A stretch of 64,000 nucleotides of DNA from Mesocentrotus franciscanus. Taxonomy: Eukaryota; Echinodermata; Echinoidea; Camarodonta; Strongylocentrotidae. Position numbers and translations under genes: made by a program. Numbering within the stretch: the stretch's first letter is position 1; the number at the start of each line of letters is the position of its first letter. Below the pieces are notes generated by a model. It saw only the letters and a program-made list of their open reading frames with translations. It had not been told where the DNA came from and did no database searches. This document shows, in pieces, positions 34,545-44,800 of this stretch. The stretch lies in NCBI GenBank assembly GCA_037976565.1, contig CP137680.1, positions 21,573,533 to 21,637,532 of the forward strand. Reading direction: 5' to 3'.

Positions 34545-36980
34545 TAATGACATTATTGTGTATTTAAAAAGCACCATTTGCATACTCCATTATTTTCAAT
34601 GCTCCAGGCTCAGTGAAAGCATATTTCCTAGATGATACCCTGTCCTATTTGTCACTCGACCGTCTATCTCTTTTATCTCTTTTGTTTCCATCTCTTTCTT
34701 CCTCTCCTATTTCTCCCTCTTTCTCTCTCTCCCTCTCCCTCCTTGTCTCTATCCCTTTCTATCATTCTATTTCCTTTTGTGATTATTTTTGTATCATGTC
34801 TGTAGGTTTTTGTTGTTGTGGGGGGATGGTCCTGTTCTCTCTCTCTCTCTCTCTCTTCAAATTCTGCCTATGCCTTTCAATTGTTATCTTTCTCCTTTTG
34901 TCTACGCTACTCTTAAATTTTAGATAATTCTTGAAATCTCCTTGTCTTTCTTTTTTTATATTTCATTATCACACACCTTTTTGATCATCTAAATCTTCCT
35001 TCATCTTATTTCCATTCCTGTGCATTTGTATGTTATCTTGATAAGTCTTACCAGTAGTTTTCTTTTGACATACCTCCTAATAATCTTTCTCCTTAATACT
35101 TGCTTCTTTATCTTTTCACTGTCTATAAGTATGCCCTTGTTCTTTTCTTGTGTACTTTATTTTTGTCTATAAAAATGGCAATGCTCAAATTCTTAGTTAC
35201 ATGATACCATCTGTGAGTGAAAAGTAAAGAGTTAATCTTTTAAGGAGATTGTCCTACTGAGGAAAGAAGATAGTCTGCAGGCACAAACTCTAATTTGACA
35301 CTGACGCGATGGCTCAATGGTAGAGCAGTGGCCTCGTAACCGGGAGATCCCGGTTCAAACCAAGTCGATGCGCTAGTACCCTTTGGTAAGGCATTAATCC
35401 CCATTACCAAGTCCCTCGGAGAGGACTTAAAGCCATCAGTCCCCTGACTGCTTACTTACAAGTATACAAAATAAATGCTTTCTTAGCAGTCAGGTAAAAT
35501 CAATCAGGATAGGATAGTATAAGAATGGTATAAAATTTATATTTTTTGATAATTCATTATTGAATGAAAAAAATTATCTAAAGATCATAATGGTGGGAGC
35601 AAACAGTGGCATGAATGGCCTGCCATATTTAAGTCCAACTTAAAGTCAATCTTAGTCTTAGTGAAACACTCTCCTGGAATGTACATGGAGTATAGAAATA
35701 CTGGTAGTATAATCTGGGAAATTACATCATTACTCTTACTTATCGAATCATGAGTGGTTAGCATTTGATGCTATGAAATAAAAGCATCCCAAATCATCAT
35801 CAGTGGTTGTAGGTCTTTGCTAAACCTGTCATGTGCATAGGTTTTAGGGAATAAGAATACCATGATCATTTCATCTATGGCAAGGCAACACAGCAAATTT
35901 CCTCTGGGAATATACAGGAGCATCATGGTTTAGTGCTTCATGCATTCGACTCTCAATCAAAGGGCTTTGGGTTCAAATCTCTGTCCTGTTCATACCTTTT
36001 CTAGAATGAAGTATTTACCAACAGTTGTCTTTCTTAACTCAGATTGTAAAAGACTACGTAGTCAGAGTCATTCCTAGAAGTGCTCTGCACTGATAATGGC
36101 TGCCAGAGCTAAAGCTGGGGGTAAAAATATCCTAACCGGTTCAGAAGTGCATTGGAACATTATATCATAATGTCAAAAGGCACCATAATGAATTGTTTCA
36201 TGTGCAACAAGCCCATGTTTATGTTTTGAAATTGGTGGTGATCCACAAGGGTTTTTTGACATGTAACAGCAACAGGTTTGAATTTTGAAATGACTTGTTT
36301 CAAAATCAGCTGCAGGTTCGAATATTGAAATTACAGGTTATAAAAGCATGTGATGGGTAGAATTTCATTTTCATCCAAAATTATTTCTTAAATATTGGTC
36401 AGAGTATATGTTTGAAAATGCTCTAAAATGTGGCTCATATTGCCCCGCAGAACATAATAAGAACCCTAGAGCCCTTGATAAGAAAGAACCGGGCCTCGTT
36501 GCATAAAACTTACCATTGATGGTAACTTTGCCATCAATGGTAACTACCATGGTAACAGGGCTCAACAGCCAATCAAAATCAAGGTTTCCATAATAGTTAC
36601 CATTGATGGCAAAGTTACCATCAATGGTAAGTTTTATGCAATGGGGCCCAGGACCCCGGCAAAAAAAGACTTCCCACACATCAGTTCATACTCCTTCCAA
36701 ATTTTAATTTTGCATGTTTGTGGATTACCCTGCACCAACACCTTTGTAAAAATTATTATTGAGTCCTACACTGTACTTCCACGTTGTTAATCATTGCAAG
36801 CATGCCCAATCTCTTCTGACTCTCTAGGGTGTCTACAGCTTGCCTCAGTCTGAAGTTTTAGTCACCGACATTGGGATACCCTCCTGGCTAAGCTCTGGTG
36901 ACTACGAGATCAAGGTCGTCGCCCAAGATAGCAAGGGGAGTGAGCTGGCCTGTTTCACTGCAACCGTGACCCTGAAGTAA
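29699..36980 (+). CDS. GM2A: GM2 ganglioside activator protein
   Basis: GM2A is a soluble lysosomal lipid-transfer cofactor that lifts GM2 ganglioside from membranes and presents it to beta-hexosaminidase A. Four phase-0 exons: 29699-29869, 33165-33359, 34311-34466, 36828-36980, all with GT-AG junctions; 224 residues against 193 in human. A second Met follows five codons after the first. A hydrophobic signal peptide (LIVVIFVTLVVPCILG) covers about residues 11-26, followed by an unusually long 45-residue leader before the domain. The ML-type beta-cup domain begins at SFNWKSCG. Eight cysteines sit at 74, 131, 138, 144, 157, 168, 170 and 216, matching the four disulphides of the family, and PGNIT at 95-97 matches the human glycosylation site. 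Motifs PCPDPLATYNLPCHCPFK and YSLPQSE are near-identical to vertebrate GM2A. A possible AATAAA signal is at 37486-37491. Confidence 0.95.
31066..31520 (+). repeat. dispersed GTCTCGCCTGC repeat, copy 1
   Basis: Starts GTCTCGCCTGCATAGCAAAA and GCGAGACATAGGCGCCGC, then a GGCGGCGGC run and several long diverged tandem units with CAGGTCACAAAGTCAAGG-like phrases. A 10-bp unit AAGTATCCCC is repeated five times at about 31346-31393. Related to 57512-58655. Lies in GM2A intron 1. Confidence 0.75.
31521..31862. mobile_element. TTAA element, 5'-truncated copy 3
   Basis: Matches the right two thirds of 1299-1827, ending in a GGGACATAGTAGCCTATCT variant of the terminal repeat followed by TTAA. It abuts the preceding repeat and lacks the left end. 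Lies in GM2A intron 1. Confidence 0.75.
34499..34538 (+). repeat. (TC)n microsatellite
   Basis: CT/TC dinucleotide run immediately after GM2A exon 3. A further pyrimidine-rich stretch extends to about 34860 with another TC run near 34837-34856. Confidence 0.9.
35301..35520 (+). mobile_element. tRNA-derived SINE
   Basis: The head resembles a tRNA: A-box TGGCTCAATGGTAGAG, an arm with loop TCGTAAC, and B-box GGTTCAAACC. The body follows with TTTGGTAAGGCATTAATCC and CAGTCCCCTGACTGC. The acceptor stem is poor and unrelated body sequence follows, so this is a SINE rather than a tRNA gene. GM2A intron 3. Confidence 0.75.
35531..35676 (+). mobile_element. palindromic CAGGGGGGTG family, copy B (right half)
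   Basis: Only the right half of the family is present, ending GTGAAACACTCTCCTG, with its 5' end replaced by the SINE tail region. GM2A intron 3. Confidence 0.75.
35925..36135 (+). mobile_element. second tRNA-derived SINE
   Basis: Has a tRNA-like head, CATGGTTTAGTGCTTCATGC … GGGTTCAAATCTC (A- and B-boxes), and a tail CCAGAGCTAAAGCTGGGG. Similar tails occur near 47.9 kb and 57.42 kb. Confidence 0.65.
36220..36750 (+). repeat. dispersed repeat related to 14740-15370, with nested MITE
   Basis: Collinear with the 14.7-15.4 kb repeat but without its minisatellite. Interrupted by the palindromic insertion at 36491-36649. GM2A intron 3, ending just before exon 4. Confidence 0.55.
36491..36649. mobile_element. 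159-bp palindromic miniature element
   Basis: About 55-bp arms starting near TTGCATAAAACTTACC, each containing two copies of ACCATTGATGGT-like palindromes, with outer GGGCC ends. It interrupts the surrounding dispersed repeat. Confidence 0.8.
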
Positions 36981-38590
36981 AGGAATCCTGCTTCCCGTAG
37001 CTCCATGTTCTTTCTCGATGTTGATCAATCTGCAAACAATCACTTGATTCCAGCTGCTCAGGTTGTGTATCGGCCCTCCTGGCTCAAAACCACAGTCGAA
37101 TATGAAACCTGAATACTTTAAAATTCAACTGTGTGTCACATAGGACAGAAGAAAATTCATAGCTTACTGACTGGCCACTTCATTGATAAATAAAAAAATT
37201 GCAGTGTGGTCATTAAATTGTGAACCAGAAAAATATCTCATTCATTGGTCACTTCATGTGATTTTCATATTTAGGATAAAATAGAAGATGAAATTTAATT
37301 TGTTGTACAAAACATGTTTTACAGAAATGATGGGATCTATGACCTCATGTCAGACATTTTTTTTGGTCAGCCTGTCAAGTTGTGTGTGCATCCTATTTTG
37401 CTAGTCGTATCATCATATCCACACCGGATTATAATATATGATCAGCAAAGTCTAATGCACGTGCAACTCAGCATACATTGGCAGGAATAAAGCAAAAGTC
37501 GAATGAATTTTTAAAATTATGACGATTGAAGATCCTTAGCCTAGTTTCATATATGAAAGGCACACTCTTAAATTTTGTGTACTGTTAAGAGCATTTCAAG
37601 GGCTTTTAAATTCATAACAAATGAATGCATCAAACCCTTTTGCAATGTTCAGCCAAGCAAGCTAGGTAATCAGTTAATAACGCTTTCTTAGGATTATCAG
37701 AACAAGGTCATTTGCTGCCCTGATATAAAAAAAAATAAATAAAAACAATGTAAGAGATGGATTATATAACAAGGTACTAATCATTTTAATCCATTTTCCT
37801 GGTGATTCTGAATTCACCCCCCCCCCCTCCTCATTATATTGATTCCTGTATTCTGAATAAAACTTTCCCCCATTTGTATTGTTGGATGAAATCATGTGGT
37901 TTTGATCCAGCTGGGTGTCATGTGAGTGGTTGCAGATCGCTATTACATTCATCTCTCAAGATTTTTTATGGTATTAAAAAGGTGACCAGAATTTTAACAA
38001 GCTGTAGTTTGAGCATAAGAGCTATTTTTATATATTTTTAAAGATATATTTTTATTTACATGTAACTATTCACCTCTATTGTATGTGTAAAAGAAACTTC
38101 TTAACTTTTTTAATGATAGTTATTTTATTTTTCAGGTTTGTGGTATTTATAACATGCGAATATATTAAGGATGACGGTTAATGATATCTATCTATATTTC
38201 ATGTCATATATGTAAGGTGGCACCCCACACTAATCTTTTTTGCCTTTTTTTATAAGAGTCCAGATGGTAAGTTTTAGGGACTGTGAAATATGCACAAGCT
38301 GCTATTGAAAAGTGAAAATTATGGGGTCCCATTTTAAAAATTGTTTCCTGTACACCAGTAAGCTTAATTAAAGCACTGTTTAAGAGCATAGTGAAAGTGA
38401 AAGGTGATAGTGGCTATGTAATTAGATAACTAGTACATTATTTTTAGTCCTGAGTACCTGTAATGACGATCCATCGAAAGTAATGGAAATAATTTTGAAG
38501 TGCACAATATGTTACATTGTTTGCCTTAAGTTATTGAAACTTCAAAATGTCGCATCTTCAAAAGTGTTGTCTTCTAAACAGTGAGCCAAA
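36981..38590 (+). other. GM2A 3' flank / possible 3' UTR
   Basis: No open frame of note. AATAAA at 37486-37491 is one possible poly(A) signal; other AATAAA sites occur later, so the transcript end cannot be fixed from sequence. Confidence 0.4.
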
Positions 38591-39115
38591 CAGCGTGTTT
38601 CCACAAAAATTACCCGTGTAATACCGTGTAATACCGTGTAACTTTCCTGTGGAAACACAAGCAACACGGTTTATTGGCGATCCCTGTCGACCGAGATACG
38701 GATTATCATAACCACCTCTGGGAGGTGGTTATTGCTGTGTCGATCCATGTGAAATCGCTGTGGAAACACACCGTAAACCGTGTCTGGCGGAAGTAGGGGT
38801 CACAGTCCAGTGTTGCGCGCATTGAAGAATACATTGTGACGTGTTTCGCTGTTTGTTACATCATGCGGGAGGGAGAACAACTCGTTCGAACCACATATGA
38901 TCGCGTGGAATCCTGTGTAGATCTGGATCCACGATCGAGGTCAACGGTTGAATCTTGACTTCCGATTGACACGGTATTTGCCTGACTTGGAACACGGAAT
39001 CGGGGCTAATCGGAATGCTGCGCTCTGTGGAAACAGATTGGTTTAACGGCGACACAGTATTTCAATTCCGGAAAAGATAATCCGTGTTCCACTTTTTTTC
39101 TGTGGAAACATGCTG
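38591..39115. mobile_element. miniature element with CAGCGTGTTTCCACA ends
   Basis: Starts CAGCGTGTTTCCACAAAAAT and ends TGTGGAAACATGCTG, an inverted pair. Internal phrases such as GTGGAAACACA recur, and a small hairpin AACCACCTCTGGGAGGTGGTT lies at about 38710-38732. AAA flanks both sides. GC content and CpG density are higher than in the surroundings. Confidence 0.75.
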
Positions 39116-41572
39116 AAAGATATTGAAGAAGCCTGCTCAAAATTATGCCTATGCAAAAAAATAAGTGTGCTATAAACGAACAATAATTACTTACAACAGA
39201 AGTATCAAAGACATTTGTTTGTTTCTATGATGTGAAAGGAACAGTACTTTGATCATCGTTTATCTGATTTTTAAAAATTTTAACATGTCTTCCTTCTCAT
39301 GTAAACAAAGGAATTGTACACATGTAAGCATTATACCCCCCCCCCCCATGACCACCAAGTATTTTGGTCTTTCATGACAGTAGTTTTTAGCAATATAAAT
39401 TGTTGCATTATTTCATTGGATAGGTTAGCAAGCATCGTCTTTATTCAAGAAAAAACAGTCTTGTCATCAATAACGTGTCTCTTCTCTTCAGTTTGCATAA
39501 TATTCTTTCATGATAAATGCAGTTTACATGTATAGTATATTCCATATATACACAGAGTACTTGCAAAAGTTACAGTGATAACTATTATTTTCATTCTTCA
39601 GTATTCCACAGAGCAAGAGTACGATTTTGATATGATTGTGATGAAATTATGCAATTGGATGAATTAAACATTTTTGTATTTCAAATTGTATATTTCTTAA
39701 TATCAATTATTATTGCAGTTATGCCATTAAGACATATTACTGTCATAACTTCTCAAGTGTCCTTATTTCCTTCTCAGGATAACAAATATACATTTTGAAT
39801 ATGTTGAAAATTTCAAATCATGGTATCGATTTATGTATATCCAATCAGTATAATGATTGAAAGAAAGTACACATTTGTAGTTGATTGTATGTATATATTG
39901 TATCACTTTGTATGAATTGTATTTTAATGAGGCAAGAGTTACTTTATATAATGATGTATGATTGATAATGTAAAGGACCAAATGTTCTCATGCTATATTC
40001 TTTTGAATAAAAAGTAAAAACAGTGATTCTTTGTACTAACTGTACACTGTATTTTTTTTGTAGTAAAGATTGAAACAACAGGGTTGTGTGATAAAAGCTA
40101 CAAGAATTTCTATTTAATTTGTGCTTCTAGTATTTTATTTTTAATTGTTATGATTACAGCAGTACTGTTTATCTTATTACAAAACAAGAAAATATATTTT
40201 TGATGTTATATAGAGAATAATAATAATTGTAGTTGCATGTAATGTGTTAGCATAAACGGTCAATAACTACGCACACGTGAATGCATTCTTATGTAGAAAC
40301 ATTGTATGCAGCTTGCATTTAGAATGAGTTCTTTGCTCACTGTTTGATCCATGTGATGTACAGGTTTTACGATCTAGGTTTATGCAATTATGTTTGCAGT
40401 AATTTAATAACTCATAAGAATGTATCGTACACGTATGCGGTTTTTTGATGGATTTTTTTTGTATGTTTATTATTATAATTTTTAATTTTAATGCAGTTTC
40501 CAATTATGTGGCAAGAACATAAAACAGTGCTTCCTTTGCATTTTATACCTCACAAATTACTTACTAATTCTTTGATCATTTTGCTCATCTAGTCAATTTT
40601 ACCATTCCTTGCTCTGTTACAATGCAGATCACTTCTATATGTAACCTTTTTATTGCACCTGTCTCTGTATGTCATCAATGTCAGAAAGAATTGTTATAAT
40701 CCAAAACTATTTTTCTATTTTACTGTCATGTGATATTTGCACAAATACTTTATATATACTTGAATCAGGTCCATTAATAAATTCACATTCGTTTTACCTT
40801 ATCACTTCTCGTTCATGAATATAGTATTCTTGTACCTCTTTGAAAGACTCTTAAAAAAAGCTATATACTGGTACTCCATTTAATGGAATTAATTAAAATG
40901 ATCAGTTTCCTTGGGCCTACTTCGTTCCGTCGGGTCTTCGCCTCGGGTCAGGTTGTTGGGTTACACGACCTTTCATGAAAACATACCCCCATATTCTCGA
41001 AATGTTGAGTGCTTCGTCTTGTCTGATTACATGAAATGTATTGAAAACCTACCCCAATAGTCGCAAAATACGGGTAAACTCGATGCAAATTATCGCATTT
41101 TTTTTTTAAAGACTGGTCCTGATTGAGATAAGGCTAATCTTTTTACATACTTGTACGTTAATTTGAAAACGTGCCCAAAATCAGATAATGATGAAGAGTT
41201 GATCGCTGGCCTTTTTACAAACTCTTGCGACTAAAAAATAAAAAGTGTCGAGTCGAGACGCAAGTTTTCGTAGAATTGCTGTTTTTAGAAAGTGTAGTTA
41301 ACTGGACCCAACACTGGCAATAGGTTTGCATGGGGGGAAAAAGGATATCGTGTTCTGCAAATTTACTAAAGCACAATTATTAAATCGGGGACATATACTG
41401 CCTTAAATGCCATTTGGTTTTGTAAAGGGGTAGGGGCTGGTTGTGCCCCCTTAAATCCATAGCATACTTGTCCACCGCAGATCTCTACGAAAATAATCAG
41501 AGATCAGTGTTGGGCGGCGGCGCCCCCGAGGCGCCCCCTCCCCTTTTTTTTTTAATACTGCCACTCGAAGAT
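39116..41572. other. GM2A-CCDC22 intergenic region
   Basis: AT-rich, with several AATAAA sites (for example near 40005), which could serve a long GM2A 3' UTR. No gene was recognised. Confidence 0.4.
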
Positions 41573-41735
41573 CAGGGGGGCATTTCATCAACATTTGCCC
41601 ACCGATAACTGTCGGGGCCGACTAAATTTGACCAATCAGAGGCCTGGAAAATAGTCGGTGACAATAAAATTGTCGGTGAAAATGATATTAGTCGGTGAAA
41701 ACCACCGACAAATTGTTTCATGAAACGCCCCCCAG
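41573..41735. mobile_element. short fold-back element upstream of CCDC22
   Basis: The ends CAGGGGGGCATTTCAT and ATGAAACGCCCCCCAG are inverted, and internal GTCGGTG phrases alternate with CACCGAC. The terminal design resembles the CAGGGGGGTGTTTCAC family but the core differs. It lies about 140 bp from the CCDC22 start codon. Confidence 0.75.
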
Positions 41736-41877
41736 GTGACCTTCTTCTTGGCCCGACGGTGGCACGTGACCTACCGTACAGTACCTGCCATCGTACGCAG
41801 CGCACACAGGCAAACGGATTTGGGATAGAAATCATTATAACCATCCTTTCTTCCCTTTGTTAAAGCTGAAAATCATT
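41736..41877 (+). promoter_or_regulatory. CCDC22: putative CCDC22 proximal promoter
   Basis: The 142 bp between the fold-back element and the ATG hold a CACGTG E-box at 41763-41768 (GGTCACGTGCC on the minus strand, close to the TFEB/CLEAR consensus) and CpG-containing GC-rich sequence. No TATA box was seen. CpG density continues into intron 1 (to about 42070). Confidence 0.4.
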
Positions 41878-44800
41878 ATGGAGGAGGTGGATAATATTAT
41901 CATACACACATTCAGAGAAATCGGATGGTAAGTGATGCTTGAATATTGCCGATCTGTGACTATTACTTTGACTCTGACTCTCTGAGCTCTGTTGACGCAC
42001 CGTGCACCTCGGTGCAGTGTGACTGTTGTGTTGGTCTGCAGGCCGCGCCGCGCCGCGCATGTCTGAGCTGTAGCTGTGGATTGAATACTGACCGGAAGGG
42101 GAGGGTCGCTCACTCGCTCTCACATAGCCATAGAGCTAGGCATAGGCCTATGCATATGCATATATATGCATTTTCTGTACTAGCATAAATCGGTGATAAT
42201 TAATGTGAAATATAATAGTGATATCACAAAGCCTTAATTGGCACCCATTTAACTCTGTGAAGAGTGATGTAAAGTTACAAAAGTAACAAAACCTCAAAAT
42301 AAAATGTGCACACACAACTTTCACAAGTCTCAGAGTCTGATCATCTGATGCACTCCTATAAATAGTACAGTAGTAGTCTACATGATGAGGTCTAAAGTAC
42401 CTTGAACCAACCTTGAACCTAAGTTGAAGCATTAATCCCTTGTGCAGGTCACTCTGGAAGCTACATGTATACTGGCGGGTTCCCAGTAAACGGTATGGAC
42501 ATGGACCTCGGCTCATACACGCTAAAATTAAAAGTGCAAAATTTACGCACACATCCTGCACATTTACTGAACAAATGGGACAAAAATAAAGACTATTGTT
42601 GAATCATTTACTTTTAAATATGTCGCTCCACAATCATACTATTTAATATTTATAGTACTGTAAAAGACTGTAATAATCAGTTCTGTAATTTACAGCCAAT
42701 TCACAGCTCAAAATCATGTAGAAAAACTGGAGAAACTGAAGCTAATTTACCTCCCTCACGTCTTGTTTCGCTAGCGTTTGCGAATCTGACTTAAGTTTCA
42801 GTTAATGATCAACCCAAACAAAAACTCAGTCCCTATGGTTCATTTCATCAGTTGCAAAAAATTACAGGTTTTTTATGTATGCACAACATGGTAAGGTATG
42901 GATTGAGTCTTTTTACTACTGATTTTGTGTACACCAAATTCAGACAGATTCAGCACTTGTGGCGATCAAGAAATGCACACAATGAATACAAAGTGGCTCT
43001 TTGCCAGGATTGACAATAGATTAAAATTTTCCAAGTATTTTTCGGACATAGGTGAGATGATTTGATTGTATTTTACTGCTATTTAGGTGTCATCAATTGT
43101 CACAAAAGTGCTGATTTTTAGTGGATTGTGCTGAGTTTTGTACAGTGGTGTTGAAAATTTTGAGAATCAATAGAGGATGTCTAAAACCAATTAATTCCTA
43201 CACACAAAGTATACTAGGTAATGCTTTTATGAGTGGTCCAATGAAATGTCTGTTTGTGCTAAACATAGCAGGCAATCCCCTTGCATAGTATTGTATTTGC
43301 TTGCATTGTATTTGTTTATTCTTCCGTTTATCCTCCTTTGGTTTTAATTTGAAATAAAGTGACAATTACACTCTTGTATTAAATTACCTTCCAAGAAATA
43401 ACAAAAAAGAAGAAAAAAAGATCATGAAATTTATAATCATGATTTTATTTATGTACTTTTTTTCTCTTTATGAAGTGATCTTGATGAAGATGTCGTGACC
43501 CTCCGTCAATTCACACCAGAGCTTGTGGTGGAAGCATCGGTACGATGTTTGAGATTGATAGACACCAACACCAACCTTCCTCACACGCTGCCTCCCGGCA
43601 TGTCAGCCAGATTCAGGCTTGGTACAGACCTGGCTAATGCTCTACAGGTATGCATTGAAAACAGGTTTGCAATCTACTACAGATTTGAAACAACGATTCT
43701 GATTGGTTAATGGTCAGCTATTTGAACAATATATAGGCATGCAGCAATGATCTTGATTGGCCATTGCTATTTTGTGATTGATTACAAGTTTACAACTTTC
43801 GTGTTATGGGGCCCTGTTTTATATCTTTTAATTTAATTGGGGGGGGGGGGAGATGGGGGGAATGCCTTCATTTAATCATGAATCACAAGTGTTAAAGACA
43901 GAAAGATTACCACCAAACAGATCTATGTGGATGTATAATTATCTTCTTATAACATACATTTGGTAATTGGTAATGTTGGTAGGCCCTATATTAAAAGACC
44001 TTCTAACGCCAAGATAAAACTAATGTTCACTAGGTCATTTAGGTTCTAGAACATACAATAGAACTAGAAGATAAAAGAGAAGCAAATTTTTTTTGTTACT
44101 GAGTGACAGTGGTAAATTGCACTCCCTAATAATCCTTTATGTTGCTTTTCTATGGCTCTCATGACTACTGGTGACCTGCTTACAATGCATTGCATTTCTA
44201 GCTCCCAATTGACATTTATTTTGTTTTTGTTTTTTAATTAGTTAATTTTATAACAGTGATTGAAAAGTACCCACTGAGTGCATTGCAATAATTGCCTTTT
44301 CATTCTCCCAATTGACATCTATTAATTGTATGTGGATGTATCACCAAAATCTATAGGCTTCTAGATTATATCAAGATACACCTTCTTTCAAAATTTGAAC
44401 AAAATCCCTTGAGAAATGTGGCCTATAGAGCGCACACAAACCATCCACAAAAATATGGCCTTTTACCCTGTAGAAGACGGAACACTGAGGGCAGCATCAC
44501 CAAAAGTTATAGGTGTGTAGATTATACCAAGATACACCTCCATACAAAATAATCCTTTATGTTGCTTTTCTATGGCTCTCATGACTACTGGTGACCTGCT
44601 TACAATGCATTGCATTTCTAGCTCCCAATTGACATTTATTTTGTTTTTGTTTTTTAATTAGTTAATTTTATAACAGTGATTGAAAAGTACCCACTGAGTG
44701 CATTGCAATAATTGCCTTTTCATTCTCCCAATTGACATCTATTAATTGTATCCCCCGGCAGTATGCCGGTGGGGTACTTTGGATTCAGCAGCGTTACGCC

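Noticed and set aside
35301..35372. tRNA gene
   Set aside because: A- and B-boxes are present but the acceptor stem does not pair well, and SINE body sequence follows directly.
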